Source: a virus
DNA: 22,106 bases
Direction: 5' to 3' (one strand)
IMG/VR virus record: IMGVR_UViG_3300002242_000293
Span: 2,191-24,296 of that record
Below, piece after piece: positions 5,814 through 11,300 of the stretch (position 1 is its first letter; the number at the start of each line of letters is the position of its first letter). The notes under the pieces are model-generated. The model was not told the DNA's origin and did no database searches. It saw only the letters and a program-made list of their open reading frames with translations. Position numbers and translations under genes: made by a program.

Positions 5814-5842
5814 GTTATATACATAGTTTTCCACTATGTCTA
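5814..5842 (-). promoter_or_regulatory. sigma70-type promoter of the replication/recombination operon
   Basis: On the minus strand, TAGACA (5837-5842) and TATAAC (5814-5819) are separated by exactly 17 bases, each differing from consensus in one or two positions. The start of transcription would fall around 5806-5808, only about 8 bases before the exonuclease ATG. Confidence 0.65.
5821..5839. promoter_or_regulatory. perfect 19-bp palindromic operator
   Basis: ACATAGT (5821-5827), TTTCC spacer, ACTATGT (5833-5839): a perfect 7-bp inverted repeat located inside the minus-strand promoter spacer and touching its -35 box. A dimeric helix-turn-helix repressor bound here would block the promoter. 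The likely binder is the Cro-like protein encoded 75 bp away in the opposite direction. Confidence 0.65.
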
Positions 5843-5855
5843 TATAAATATTGAC

Positions 5856-5886
5856 TTGTGGATAAATATACCTTATTGGTTATACA
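5856..5886 (+). promoter_or_regulatory. weak candidate promoter for the plus-strand early arm
   Basis: TTGTGG (5856-5861) and TATACA (5881-5886) are 19 bases apart, upstream of ATG 5914. A TTGACT at 5851 has no good -10 box at normal spacing. The match is weak; a promoter is expected here because the two arms diverge. Confidence 0.3.
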
Positions 5887-5913
5887 AATTAACAAATCAG
5901 AAAGAAACAACAA

Positions 5914-6117
5914 ATGACACTTAAAGAATGGATGAAGAAGAATAAGTTAAGTTGTAGTGAAACCGCCAAGAAAGTTGGTATTCATAATATTAATCCAAGC
6001 ACAAATATTTATAGGTATAAAGAAGGACAAAGAATACCTAGAAAGTCAGAGATGAAAAAAATATATTTAGGCACAAATAAAGAAGTTCAACCTAATGATT
6101 TTTATGACTTCATCTAA
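5914..6117 (+). CDS. Cro/CI-like helix-turn-helix regulator
   Basis: A 67-residue DNA-binding protein. The N-terminal helix MTLKEWMKKN is followed by SETAKKVGI, a helix-turn-helix first helix and turn, then a recognition region NPSTNIYRYKEGQRIPRKSE, and a C-terminal EVQPNDFYDF that is common at the end of Cro-like proteins. It is the first plus-strand gene after the divergent promoter region holding the 19-bp operator. I infer that it regulates the minus-strand operon and possibly itself. A GAAAGAAA purine stretch precedes the ATG. Confidence 0.8.
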   Translation: MTLKEWMKKNKLSCSETAKKVGIHNINPSTNIYRYKEGQRIPRKSEMKKIYLGTNKEVQPNDFYDFI

Positions 6118-6370
6118 ACCTAAATTTAAATATAAAAGAGTGAAAATTATTTGGCAGGATATTGTCACTAACCCAGAATGGTTTGAAGATTTATCTGATG
6201 TAGATAAATTGTCTTATAGTTGGTGTGAAGATACTGGCTATCTTTATTATAAGGATAATAAGATGTTAAAAATATTCTCATCGTTTTCTTATGATGGAGA
6301 TAAACTATCTATAGGCACAGTCACGACATTTCCGAGATGTGTTGTAAAAAAAATAGAGGTATTAAAATGA
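6104..6370 (+). CDS. conserved-type small phage protein of unknown function
   Basis: Starting at ATG 6104 (an in-frame ATG at 6095 is also possible) the product is 88 residues with pattern VKIIWQDIVTNPEW, then SYSWCEDTGYLYY, a strand LKIFSSFSYDGD and a final TTFPRCVVKKIEVL. The W-x-D-I-x(4)-W / G-(Y/W)-L / (I/F)P-x-x-(V/I)-x-x-I arrangement is one I recognise in many phage genomes as a small beta-rich protein, function unknown. It overlaps the regulator gene by about 14 bases and is coupled to the next gene by ATGA. Confidence 0.65.
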   Translation: MTSSKPKFKYKRVKIIWQDIVTNPEWFEDLSDVDKLSYSWCEDTGYLYYKDNKMLKIFSSFSYDGDKLSIGTVTTFPRCVVKKIEVLK

Positions 6371-6591
6371 CTTATGTAGGTATATTTGATGAGATTGCTT
6401 TATCTGTAGCGACTAAACATTTTAAAAAAAAGATTAGAAAATTAAAAAAAGAATTAAAAGATATACAACAAGATAAAACTAGAGGTCAAAATGATCTTGA
6501 AAGAATTATTGAAGAACAAAAAAAAGAAATAGATACTTTAAAAACCCAGATTGATATTAAAGAATTAGAGATTGAAACATTAAAAAAATGA
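6367..6591 (+). CDS. coiled-coil protein
   Basis: From ATG 6367 (overlapping TGA as ATGA) the 74-residue product has a short N-terminal segment MTYVGIFDEIALSVATKHF and then a long lysine/glutamate-rich coiled coil (about 24-74). The upstream in-frame ATG at 6337 would add ten residues that only read through the previous gene, so I reject it. It overlaps the lipoprotein gene by 4 bases. Function unknown. Confidence 0.65.
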   Translation: MTYVGIFDEIALSVATKHFKKKIRKLKKELKDIQQDKTRGQNDLERIIEEQKKEIDTLKTQIDIKELEIETLKK

Positions 6592-7085
6592 GATTATTTT
6601 TATTATTAATACTTATACCTTTGACTAGTTGTGCTGATATTATGCTATTAGGTAGTAGTTATGGTGTTGTAGGATCATCTAATACTTATGTTAAAGCATA
6701 TAACACTATAGATGTTGTTTCTCTTGCAACAACAAAAAAGGATATTAAACAACACGCATTGGACAAAATACAAAAGAAGAAAGAACACCAACCGGTAGCT
6801 ACTTTAAATCAATTAAAGCTCATTACTAAACAATTAGTACAATTAACTGCATTACATAAAGAGGTTAATTTAAAATTAGATCAATTAACAATACAGGTTG
6901 AGCTTAATCAAGAAGATGTAGATACAAGACTTGTTGATTTAGAGACTAATAAGTTAGTTGCTTTTTATAAAACAAAATATGCTAATCTTATAGCTATGCA
7001 CAAAAAATCTAAATCTTATAAATCTCCAAAAGAATTAGCCATTGTTTTACAAACTAAACTTAAAAGACAAAAGGAATTTGATTGA
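6588..7085 (+). CDS. phage-encoded lipoprotein
   Basis: The 165-residue product starts MRLFLLLILIPLTSC: a short positively charged n-region, a hydrophobic core and a lipobox L-T-S-C with the acylated Cys at residue 15. After the cleavage site follows DIMLLGSSYGVVGSSNTYV, then a largely helical, lysine-rich region with coiled-coil character (75-115) and a basic end. It should be an outer- or inner-membrane lipoprotein facing the periplasm. Possible roles are superinfection exclusion, envelope modification or an o-spanin-like function; the gene lies far from the holin, which speaks against a spanin. Coupled to both neighbours by overlaps. Confidence 0.7.
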   Translation: MRLFLLLILIPLTSCADIMLLGSSYGVVGSSNTYVKAYNTIDVVSLATTKKDIKQHALDKIQKKKEHQPVATLNQLKLITKQLVQLTALHKEVNLKLDQLTIQVELNQEDVDTRLVDLETNKLVAFYKTKYANLIAMHKKSKSYKSPKELAIVLQTKLKRQKEFD

Positions 7086-7387
7086 TGACTTATAACCCTT
7101 TGCCTATCTTTTGTACTATCAAACCTAGTTTTATTCATGGTTTAGGTTTGTTTGCTACAAGAGAAATAAGGAAAGATACTGTTTTAGGTGTATCTCATGT
7201 TAGAGTTCAAAATGAGTTATTTCGCACTCCGTTAGGAGGATTTTTAAATCATTCGGAAACATCTAATTGCGAAAGAGTTGAAGTTCTTGGTCAAGATAGA
7301 TGGGTATTAAAAACAACAACAGATATTATGCCAGACCAAGAGCTGACACTAACTTATACTTTGTATAAACCTGATGAGATTTGCTAA
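7085..7387 (+). CDS. SET-domain protein (putative lysine methyltransferase)
   Basis: The 100-residue product is a compact SET domain: IHGLGLFATREI (17-28), corresponding to the GxG cofactor loop; LGGFLNHSETSNC (50-62), matching the N-H-S-x-x-x-N-C pseudoknot motif; and DQELTLTYTLY (84-94), matching E-E-L-T-x-x-Y with Tyr91 in the catalytic position. Known SET proteins transfer methyl groups from S-adenosylmethionine to protein lysines. There are no pre- or post-SET cysteine modules. The start is ATG 7085, which overlaps the lipoprotein stop (TGATG). It overlaps the next gene by 14 bases. The target is unknown; a host or phage protein is possible. Confidence 0.8.
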   Translation: MTYNPLPIFCTIKPSFIHGLGLFATREIRKDTVLGVSHVRVQNELFRTPLGGFLNHSETSNCERVEVLGQDRWVLKTTTDIMPDQELTLTYTLYKPDEIC

Positions 7388-7757
7388 ATACTTTGACAAA
7401 GACCTATATTCTAAATGGCATAGATTATGGGACGGGATCGCTATGTGTGATATTGATAGTGTTGAAATCTGTAAGAATAAAGGTTGCTGGAAACCATTAG
7501 CTATTATTGAGCATTTATATGATACTGGCTCTGATAAAAAGAAATACACCAACATAGTAGAACAGATAGGTAAAGGTTTAAATATCCCTGTTTATCTCGT
7601 ATATTACAAAGAGGTAGAGGATGATACTCTGGAGTTCAGAGTTGCTCAAAAATACCCTATCTCCGGTCCATTAAAGACTATGTCTGAGCAGGAGTGGGTT
7701 GGTACTTTGTTTCATCTACAGGCAGAGCATCAGAAAATTTGTAAACACAGAAAATAA
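7374..7757 (+). CDS. nuclease-fold-like protein of unknown function
   Basis: The 127-residue product contains CDIDSVEIC (25-33), then PLAIIEHL (41-48), then a helix KKKYTNIVEQIGKGLNIPVY and a strand LVYYKEV. The order Asp-x-Asp strand, (A/P)-x-x-I-E strand, helix and G-x-P-x-Y-(L/V)-V strand recalls a restriction-endonuclease-like fold, but the Lys expected after Glu46 is absent (Glu-His-Leu), so it may be inactive or a different family. Cys25, Cys33 and Cys38 could bind metal. It overlaps the SET gene and is followed closely by the winged-helix gene. Confidence 0.55.
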   Translation: MRFAKYFDKDLYSKWHRLWDGIAMCDIDSVEICKNKGCWKPLAIIEHLYDTGSDKKKYTNIVEQIGKGLNIPVYLVYYKEVEDDTLEFRVAQKYPISGPLKTMSEQEWVGTLFHLQAEHQKICKHRK

Positions 7758-7761
7758 GGCA

Positions 7762-8478
7762 ATGCAAAAATATTTACCGCACATTCGAATACCATTTAAA
7801 CTCTTTGATGATGAGAGGATAAGAAAGATACCGGAAGAACACCGATCATCTTCTTTGCTAATCCTCATTGCGTTGTTAAAGTTTGTAAATACCCAAAATG
7901 GACAATGTTATCCACGTCAAGCCACAATATCTAGTATGGTTTGTTTACACCGATCTACTATATATAGATGTACTGAATTACTACAGGAAGTTGGTATCTT
8001 AAAAACTAAACGACTTAAATCTACTTTGCTATATACTATTCATTCTGATTACCTTGTGCATAAGAAATACAATGTCTCATCAAAAGACAGTAATGTTTCA
8101 TTAAAAGACATGACAGGTCGCATGATGACTGATATTAGTAAAACTACCATTAAAGAAACTATCATATCTAACTTAGTAAAAGAGATTGTTAGTAATGGAG
8201 GGGATAAGGAACATATTACGGATAAATTAGCTACTCTACCCCGCAATACCCTTACTAAAGCAATTCAAGAAAAGGATAACCCTTATTATTGTTCTTTAGC
8301 TCTCAGTAAACAAGACGAAAAAGGCAAAGGTGTGCTGGTGGCTATACCTAGAAATATTATTAGTGATATTAGAAAGAAAACTCATTTCGGTTATCAACAA
8401 AAGGTAAACAAGACTAAACGAGATCATGACAGGAAGATTAAGTCAAAAGATTTATTGCGAGGCGATAGCAAAGACTAG
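7762..8478 (+). CDS. winged-helix DNA-binding protein, replication-initiator-like
   Basis: From ATG 7762 the product is 238 residues. The N-terminal domain (about 15-110) has LLILIALLKFVNTQNGQCYP followed by RQATISSMVCLHRSTIYRCT and ELLQEVGILKTKR, the classical winged-helix arrangement found in phage and plasmid replication-initiation proteins (N-x-x-x-G-x-(C/A)-(Y/F)-P-(S/R)-x-x-(T/R)-(L/I)-A/S). The C-terminal half is basic, with few hydrophobic residues. In phages such proteins act as initiators or transcription regulators. An in-frame upstream start at 7699 reads through the preceding gene and is rejected; TAAGG precedes ATG 7762. Its 3' end overlaps the CCCH gene by 53 bases. Confidence 0.75.
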   Translation: MQKYLPHIRIPFKLFDDERIRKIPEEHRSSSLLILIALLKFVNTQNGQCYPRQATISSMVCLHRSTIYRCTELLQEVGILKTKRLKSTLLYTIHSDYLVHKKYNVSSKDSNVSLKDMTGRMMTDISKTTIKETIISNLVKEIVSNGGDKEHITDKLATLPRNTLTKAIQEKDNPYYCSLALSKQDEKGKGVLVAIPRNIISDIRKKTHFGYQQKVNKTKRDHDRKIKSKDLLRGDSKD

Positions 8479-8848
8479 CGGTAAAAGATGTAGAGCCAAA
8501 GGATATTTTACACCTACAAGTAAACGATTTCTTTGTAGATTTCACAAAGGTTGCTTTTCAACAGATAGCAAGACCAGAAAATACAAAGGACTTTTTAGAA
8601 ATAATAAGTTAAGTATAGACAAAAAGATTATTAGATTAAAAAACTTAAAAAATTTTAGAGATAAAACAGATGAACAAATCAAAGAGTATATCCAAAGTGA
8701 AGAAAAACGATCTCACTCTTTCGGATATAGAACAAAGTACTATACTAGGCACTATCTACGATGGAGGTCTAGCCATAGACGTAGCAAAAGACTTAAAGAT
8801 CAGCTTACGGACTTTTTACAGGTACTTAGAGACAAACCCAAAGTTTAA
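8426..8848 (+). CDS. CCCH zinc-binding-like protein, long overlap with terS
   Basis: The 140-residue frame has Cys11, Cys22, Cys37 and His40 spaced C-x10-C-x14-C-x2-H in a basic context (GKRCRAKG, FLCRFHKG), likely a zinc-binding site, then a lysine-rich helical part up to about residue 95. The last 60 residues (RTKYYTRHYLRWRSSHRRSK and beyond) overlap the small terminase gene by 179 bases in another frame and look like out-of-frame reading. A lost base near the AAAAA at 8702-8707 would end the protein much earlier. The start overlaps the winged-helix gene. Function unknown; phage proteins with a Cys/His HGG-type motif before the terminase are common. Confidence 0.6.
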   Translation: MTGRLSQKIYCEAIAKTSGKRCRAKGYFTPTSKRFLCRFHKGCFSTDSKTRKYKGLFRNNKLSIDKKIIRLKNLKNFRDKTDEQIKEYIQSEEKRSHSFGYRTKYYTRHYLRWRSSHRRSKRLKDQLTDFLQVLRDKPKV

Positions 8849-9137
8849 AGCTGAGTTTAATAAAGCTCAGGAAGTAGGCATTAAAACTTTAGTTGAGAAA
8901 ATGCTACAAATATTTGATACTGGACAAATGGACCTATCCCCGAATGAACTTTTATTTATTCGAGAAAAAAAAGATTTTCTTAAATGGTTAGCTCCAAGAG
9001 TATCTAGCTTATTTACTGAAAAGCAAAAGATTGATGTCAAGTCTGATAGTGTCGTAAAAATTTCATGGGAGAGTGAACCTGATCTTATTGATGTAAGTAC
9101 TGCCGAAACAGTACCTACACCACCAAAGGATAACTAA
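8670..9137 (+). CDS. terS: terminase small subunit
   Basis: The 155-residue product has an N-terminal helix-turn-helix of the small-terminase type: a basic leader, LTLSDIEQSTILGTIYDGG, then AIDVAKDLKISLRTFYRYL with a recognition helix, and NPKFKAEFNKAQEVG leading to a helical central domain (LVEKMLQIF, NELLFIREKKDFLKWLAPRV), ending in an acidic tail. TerS binds the packaging site and hands DNA to the large subunit. Usually it directly precedes terL; here about 3.7 kb lies between. A GTG at about 8697 is an alternative start. The gene ends against the first gene of the minus-strand island, overlapping it by 4 bases. Confidence 0.75.
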   Translation: MNKSKSISKVKKNDLTLSDIEQSTILGTIYDGGLAIDVAKDLKISLRTFYRYLETNPKFKAEFNKAQEVGIKTLVEKMLQIFDTGQMDLSPNELLFIREKKDFLKWLAPRVSSLFTEKQKIDVKSDSVVKISWESEPDLIDVSTAETVPTPPKDN

Positions 9138-9430
9138 ATTTTAAATGAATTAAGTTTTACTTTATTCCAATTTTTACACCTAATAGATTTATGAGCTGAT
9201 GTCATTTCAGCTTTATCTAAATCTAAATTAACTTGTATTGATAAACCATTTAAACAAGCACTTCTGCTAGGATCATCACTTTTAAAATCTAATGGTATAT
9301 CAAAACCGACTTGTCTTTTATCACTATGTAAATATAAAAAAGTATCTTCCTGTTGTAAAAGATAACTTAATATATCTTCCTTATCTTCCAATGTAGATTT
9401 CTTTAAAAAATCTATTACTCTCTTGTTCAT
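9134..9430 (-). CDS. hypothetical island protein
   Basis: A 98-residue protein starting MNKRVIDFLKKSTLEDKEDI with a strong AAGGGGA ribosome binding site five bases before the ATG. It has an N-terminal helical part, then a beta-rich region with QVGFDIPLDF and LSIQVNLDLDKAEM. No family recognised. It is the last gene of the minus-strand accessory block and ends against the small terminase gene. Confidence 0.6.
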   Translation of the reverse strand: MNKRVIDFLKKSTLEDKEDILSYLLQQEDTFLYLHSDKRQVGFDIPLDFKSDDPSRSACLNGLSIQVNLDLDKAEMTSAHKSIRCKNWNKVKLNSFKI

Positions 9431-9584
9431 ATTTCCCCTTGTTTAGTTGTTTGTTTTTATAATGAGTGTAGATAACACCTCTTACACTCAAAATATTTAA
9501 TAGAGTTAATCTAGCTAACTCTGTTAAATTTATTTTACCACTTGCTATCGAAGTATTTTGATAAATATTTTTGTTGTTTTTCAT
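9381..9584 (-). CDS. hypothetical island protein with helical core
   Basis: From ATG 9584 the product is 67 residues with a helical centre INLTELARLTLLNILSVRGV and a charged C-terminus. It overlaps the membrane gene at 9535-9675 by 50 bases and the gene at 9134-9430 by 50 bases in different frames. In-frame ATGs further upstream (9602, 9623) are deeper inside the membrane gene. The central segment between its neighbours (9431-9534) has no other gene, supporting this one. Confidence 0.45.
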   Translation of the reverse strand: MKNNKNIYQNTSIASGKINLTELARLTLLNILSVRGVIYTHYKNKQLNKGKYEQESNRFFKEIYIGR

Positions 9585-9675
9585 ATTGTTTTTTCTTTTC
9601 ATCTTTGTACCATTGATAACCAAACACTACAACGGCAGTTAGTATAATTAATATTAATTGCTTTTCACTTGTCAT
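9535..9675 (-). CDS. small membrane protein starting MTSEKQ
   Basis: ATG 9675 encodes 46 residues: MTSEKQ, a transmembrane helix LILIILTAVVVFGYQWY and a charged tail KKKQYEKQQKYLSKYF. It overlaps the preceding gene's stop by 11 bases. The MTSEKQ start looks like a diverged copy of the MSSEK starts of three other genes in this island. Confidence 0.6.
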   Translation of the reverse strand: MTSEKQLILIILTAVVVFGYQWYKDEKKKQYEKQQKYLSKYFDSKW

Positions 9676-9856
9676 ATTTTAACCTTTTAAATTCTCTTTT
9701 AATTTTTCTTTTTAATTTTTTATGACTTAATATTATATCTGTTTTACGAAAAGATAACTTACTTAAATCGTAATCGTGTATTAAAGTTTCCATTATAACA
9801 TCAATATCAAATATAATATGTTCTTTTAATTGTTTGATTTGCTTCTCGCTACTCAT
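9665..9856 (-). CDS. small helical protein of the MSSEK group
   Basis: A 63-residue, highly charged helical protein (MSSEKQIKQLKEHIIFDIDV, ending KRKIKREFKRLKYDK). Its start codon sits in the repeated junction sequence ATGAGTAGCGAGAAG, where the upstream gene ends with GAG-TAG inside this gene's first codons. No function recognised. Confidence 0.55.
   Translation of the reverse strand: MSSEKQIKQLKEHIIFDIDVIMETLIHDYDLSKLSFRKTDIILSHKKLKRKIKREFKRLKYDK
9841..9856 (-). repeat. junction repeat copy 1 (ATGAGTAGCGAGAAGC)
   Basis: This 16-base unit recurs exactly at 9992-10007, and as 15 bases at 10427-10441. Each copy is a gene start (MSSEK) and also encodes the last Glu and TAG stop of the upstream gene. 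Confidence 0.8.
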
Positions 9857-10007
9857 TATTTATTTCCTCCGCTTTAAAATGATCTTTATCATAATCAAAA
9901 AACCACTCATCACTACCTTTTAAAATTGCGTCATCGTAGTCTTTAGCTTTGACTTCAATTTCCCACTCAATACTTACTTTGTATGTTTTTTGCTTCTCGC
10001 TACTCAT
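9855..10007 (-). CDS. small alpha/beta protein of the MSSEK group
   Basis: ATG 10007 encodes about 50 residues: MSSEKQKTYKVSIEWEIEVK, then AKDYDDAILKGSDEW and an acidic end finishing INNE with TAG inside the next gene's start. The pattern strand, V-x-A-x-x-x-(D/E)-(D/E)-A helix matches two other island products (10000-10164 and 10151-10441), so these look like paralogues. An AGGAAAT precedes the next gene within this one. Function unknown. Confidence 0.6.
9992..10007 (-). repeat. junction repeat copy 2
   Basis: Exact 16-base copy of the unit at 9841-9856. It starts the MSSEKQ gene at 10007 and ends the gene at 10000-10164 (LLNE then TAG). Confidence 0.8.
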
Positions 10008-10164
10008 TTAATAACTCGCTACTAATAGTATTATTTTGTAATATAGAATCAACTTGTTGCCAATTTTTAGCTTTCTCTATTGCTTCTTCTTCAGAATTAG
10101 CCTTAACCTCACACGTATAAATAATAGTTTGTTCTGAAGTATCTGTTAATTTATATGTTTTCAT
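10000..10164 (-). CDS. small EAnEEEA-type alpha/beta protein
   Basis: The 54-residue product starts MKTYKLTDTSEQTIIYTCEV and continues KANSEEEAIEKAKNW, the strand-turn-helix pattern V-x-A-x-S-E-E-E-A-x-x-x-A common in small phage proteins. ATG 10164 is chosen because AAGGGGA stands 5 bases upstream; an in-frame ATG at 10191 would lie before that site. It resembles its neighbours at 9855-10007 and 10151-10441. Function unknown. Confidence 0.65.
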   Translation of the reverse strand: MKTYKLTDTSEQTIIYTCEVKANSEEEAIEKAKNWQQVDSILQNNTISSELLNE

Positions 10165-10441
10165 TATTTCCCCTTTTTGTTTTTTTTTCATTTATTTTTA
10201 ATCTTCTACTTATTGGTTTTTCAAAAATAACTTGACCCTTACTATTGATACGTTCTATATCAATTAACTTATCATCTGCCTCTAAATCACCGATTTCTGT
10301 CCATTCGTGATTATAATTATATTTTAAATCGTGTGCTTTTCCACTTGCCTCTTCTCTGTTTTTAGCCTCAATAGTTATTTGATAATGTTGCAAAAACCCT
10401 CTCGTTGCAATAAATTTATATTTTTTCTTCTCGCTACTCAT
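10151..10441 (-). CDS. MSSEK-group protein with EAKNREEA motif
   Basis: The 96-residue product begins MSSEKKKYKFIATRGFLQHY, followed by QITIEAKNREEASGKAHDL, the same strand-helix unit as two neighbours, and then an extra region with WTEIGDL and VIFEKPISRRLKIN. The ribosome binding site of the next gene is encoded in its C-terminus (KRGNNENI). It is the largest of the paralogue-like group. Function unknown. Confidence 0.6.
   Translation of the reverse strand: MSSEKKKYKFIATRGFLQHYQITIEAKNREEASGKAHDLKYNYNHEWTEIGDLEADDKLIDIERINSKGQVIFEKPISRRLKINEKKTKRGNNENI
10427..10441 (-). repeat. junction repeat copy 3
   Basis: ATGAGTAGCGAGAAG, 15 bases identical to copies 1 and 2. It starts the 96-residue gene and supplies the final Glu and TAG of the gene at 10434-10667. 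Confidence 0.8.
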
Positions 10442-10667
10442 CTGATACCTCCTTTACTTTAAATCTTACTTCAAATATTCCGTCATCATCCTTGCCATAG
10501 TGAGCCATTATTTGATTGTCATTTATAAAATCACATACAAGTTTTTCAACATAATTCCTTGAAAAAACTTCGTAATGGTTAGGACTATTTTTTATTTGTT
10601 TTTTCTTTTCTTCATACATTCTAGCTTTGTTGCTATCTTGTAATTCTGCTTTCTGTTCGTAGTTCAT
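10434..10667 (-). CDS. hypothetical island protein
   Basis: A 77-residue protein with a charged helical N-terminus (MNYEQKAELQDSNKARMYEE), a central FSRNYVEKLVCDFINDNQIM and a C-terminal strand DDDGIFEVRFKVKEVSDE. Its start overlaps the upstream stop as ATGA, and its end lies in the junction repeat. No known family. Confidence 0.6.
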   Translation of the reverse strand: MNYEQKAELQDSNKARMYEEKKKQIKNSPNHYEVFSRNYVEKLVCDFINDNQIMAHYGKDDDGIFEVRFKVKEVSDE

Positions 10668-10813
10668 TTAATTAACTCCTTTATTTGTTTATTATTATAT
10701 CCATAAGTTTTTAAACATTTGTAAAGTTGTTTTTTATTTATAATCTTATCAAAATAATCTTGAATTATATTGTTAATTGTATGTTCCATTTGCATATTAT
10801 AATTATTGCTCAT
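10664..10813 (-). CDS. tiny hypothetical island protein
   Basis: ATG 10813 encodes 49 residues (MSNNYNMQMEHTINNIIQDY, ending YNNKQIKELIK), helical, with its TGA overlapping the next ATG. GATGGGA about ten bases upstream may serve as ribosome binding site. Its C-terminal coding region contains AAGGAG, a good Shine-Dalgarno sequence for the following gene. No function recognised. Confidence 0.6.
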   Translation of the reverse strand: MSNNYNMQMEHTINNIIQDYFDKIINKKQLYKCLKTYGYNNKQIKELIK

Positions 10814-10814
10814 A

Positions 10815-10997
10815 TTATTTTTCCCATCTTTTGATTTGTCTCAATAGAGCTTCAGCACATCCAGAACGACCATAGTTTATATTATCAGTCCCGTCTGAAC
10901 ATATTTCTTCTAAATTATTATCTTTGGCATTAACAATTTCTTCATTATGTTTTATTTCGTCTTTTAACCATTTTTTTATTTTACTTATTGTTGTCAT
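10815..10997 (-). CDS. hypothetical island protein with ICSDG motif
   Basis: From ATG 10997, behind AAGGGGA, the 60-residue product is MTTISKIKKWLKDEIKHNEE followed by LEEICSDGTDNINYGRSGC and a final helix AEALLRQIKRWEK. The ICSDG stretch also occurs in the product of the next gene upstream. Cys and Asp could coordinate a metal. No family assigned. The longer frame from 11045 reads through the upstream gene and is rejected. Confidence 0.6.
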   Translation of the reverse strand: MTTISKIKKWLKDEIKHNEEIVNAKDNNLEEICSDGTDNINYGRSGCAEALLRQIKRWEK

Positions 10998-11193
10998 GTT
11001 TTTTTTCCCCTTGTTTAAGTTTGATTTCATCTTTCCAAGTATCAATCATTTCTTGTTCTTTTTGTGTTGCTTTCTTGTCAGCAATAAACTTTTTAACATG
11101 ATCCGGAAGGATATTAGAACCTATAAAGCCGTCTGAACAAATATACTCAAATGGTTGCATATGCTCTAATTCTTTGTCTATTTTTTTAAACAT
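10981..11193 (-). CDS. hypothetical island protein with ICSDG motif
   Basis: From ATG 11193 the 70-residue product has MFKKIDKELEHMQPFEYICS, DGFIGSNILPDHVKKF and a charged helical end. The YICSDG segment matches EICSDG in the following gene, also at DNA level over about 13 of 15 bases. It overlaps both neighbours by 16-17 bases. A longer start at 11265 would run through the tiny membrane gene and is less likely. Function unknown. Confidence 0.55.
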   Translation of the reverse strand: MFKKIDKELEHMQPFEYICSDGFIGSNILPDHVKKFIADKKATQKEQEMIDTWKDEIKLKQGEKKHDNNK

Positions 11194-11300
11194 TTTTGTT
11201 CTTTCTTTATAATGATTGAAGCTAAAATATAACCACCGATTATTTGTGTACCGGTAATTAAACAACCTAATAAAGTTATATCTAATATTAAATTAAACAT
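11178..11300 (-). CDS. tiny membrane protein
   Basis: ATG 11300 (TAATG with the preceding stop) encodes 40 residues, MFNLILDITLLGCLITGTQI then IGGYILASIIIKKEQKCLKK: one or two hydrophobic helices and a basic tail, which by the positive-inside rule would be cytoplasmic. No recognised family. Confidence 0.55.
   Translation of the reverse strand: MFNLILDITLLGCLITGTQIIGGYILASIIIKKEQKCLKK

Noticed and set aside
9841-10441. CRISPR-like array from the three short repeats
   Set aside because: Copies are spaced 135-420 bases apart, each coincides with a gene start, and the spacers are coding.
10924-11136. Plus-strand hydrophobic frame in the island
   Set aside because: Hydrophobic composition arises from antisense of Lys/Asn-rich island genes; no ribosome binding site.
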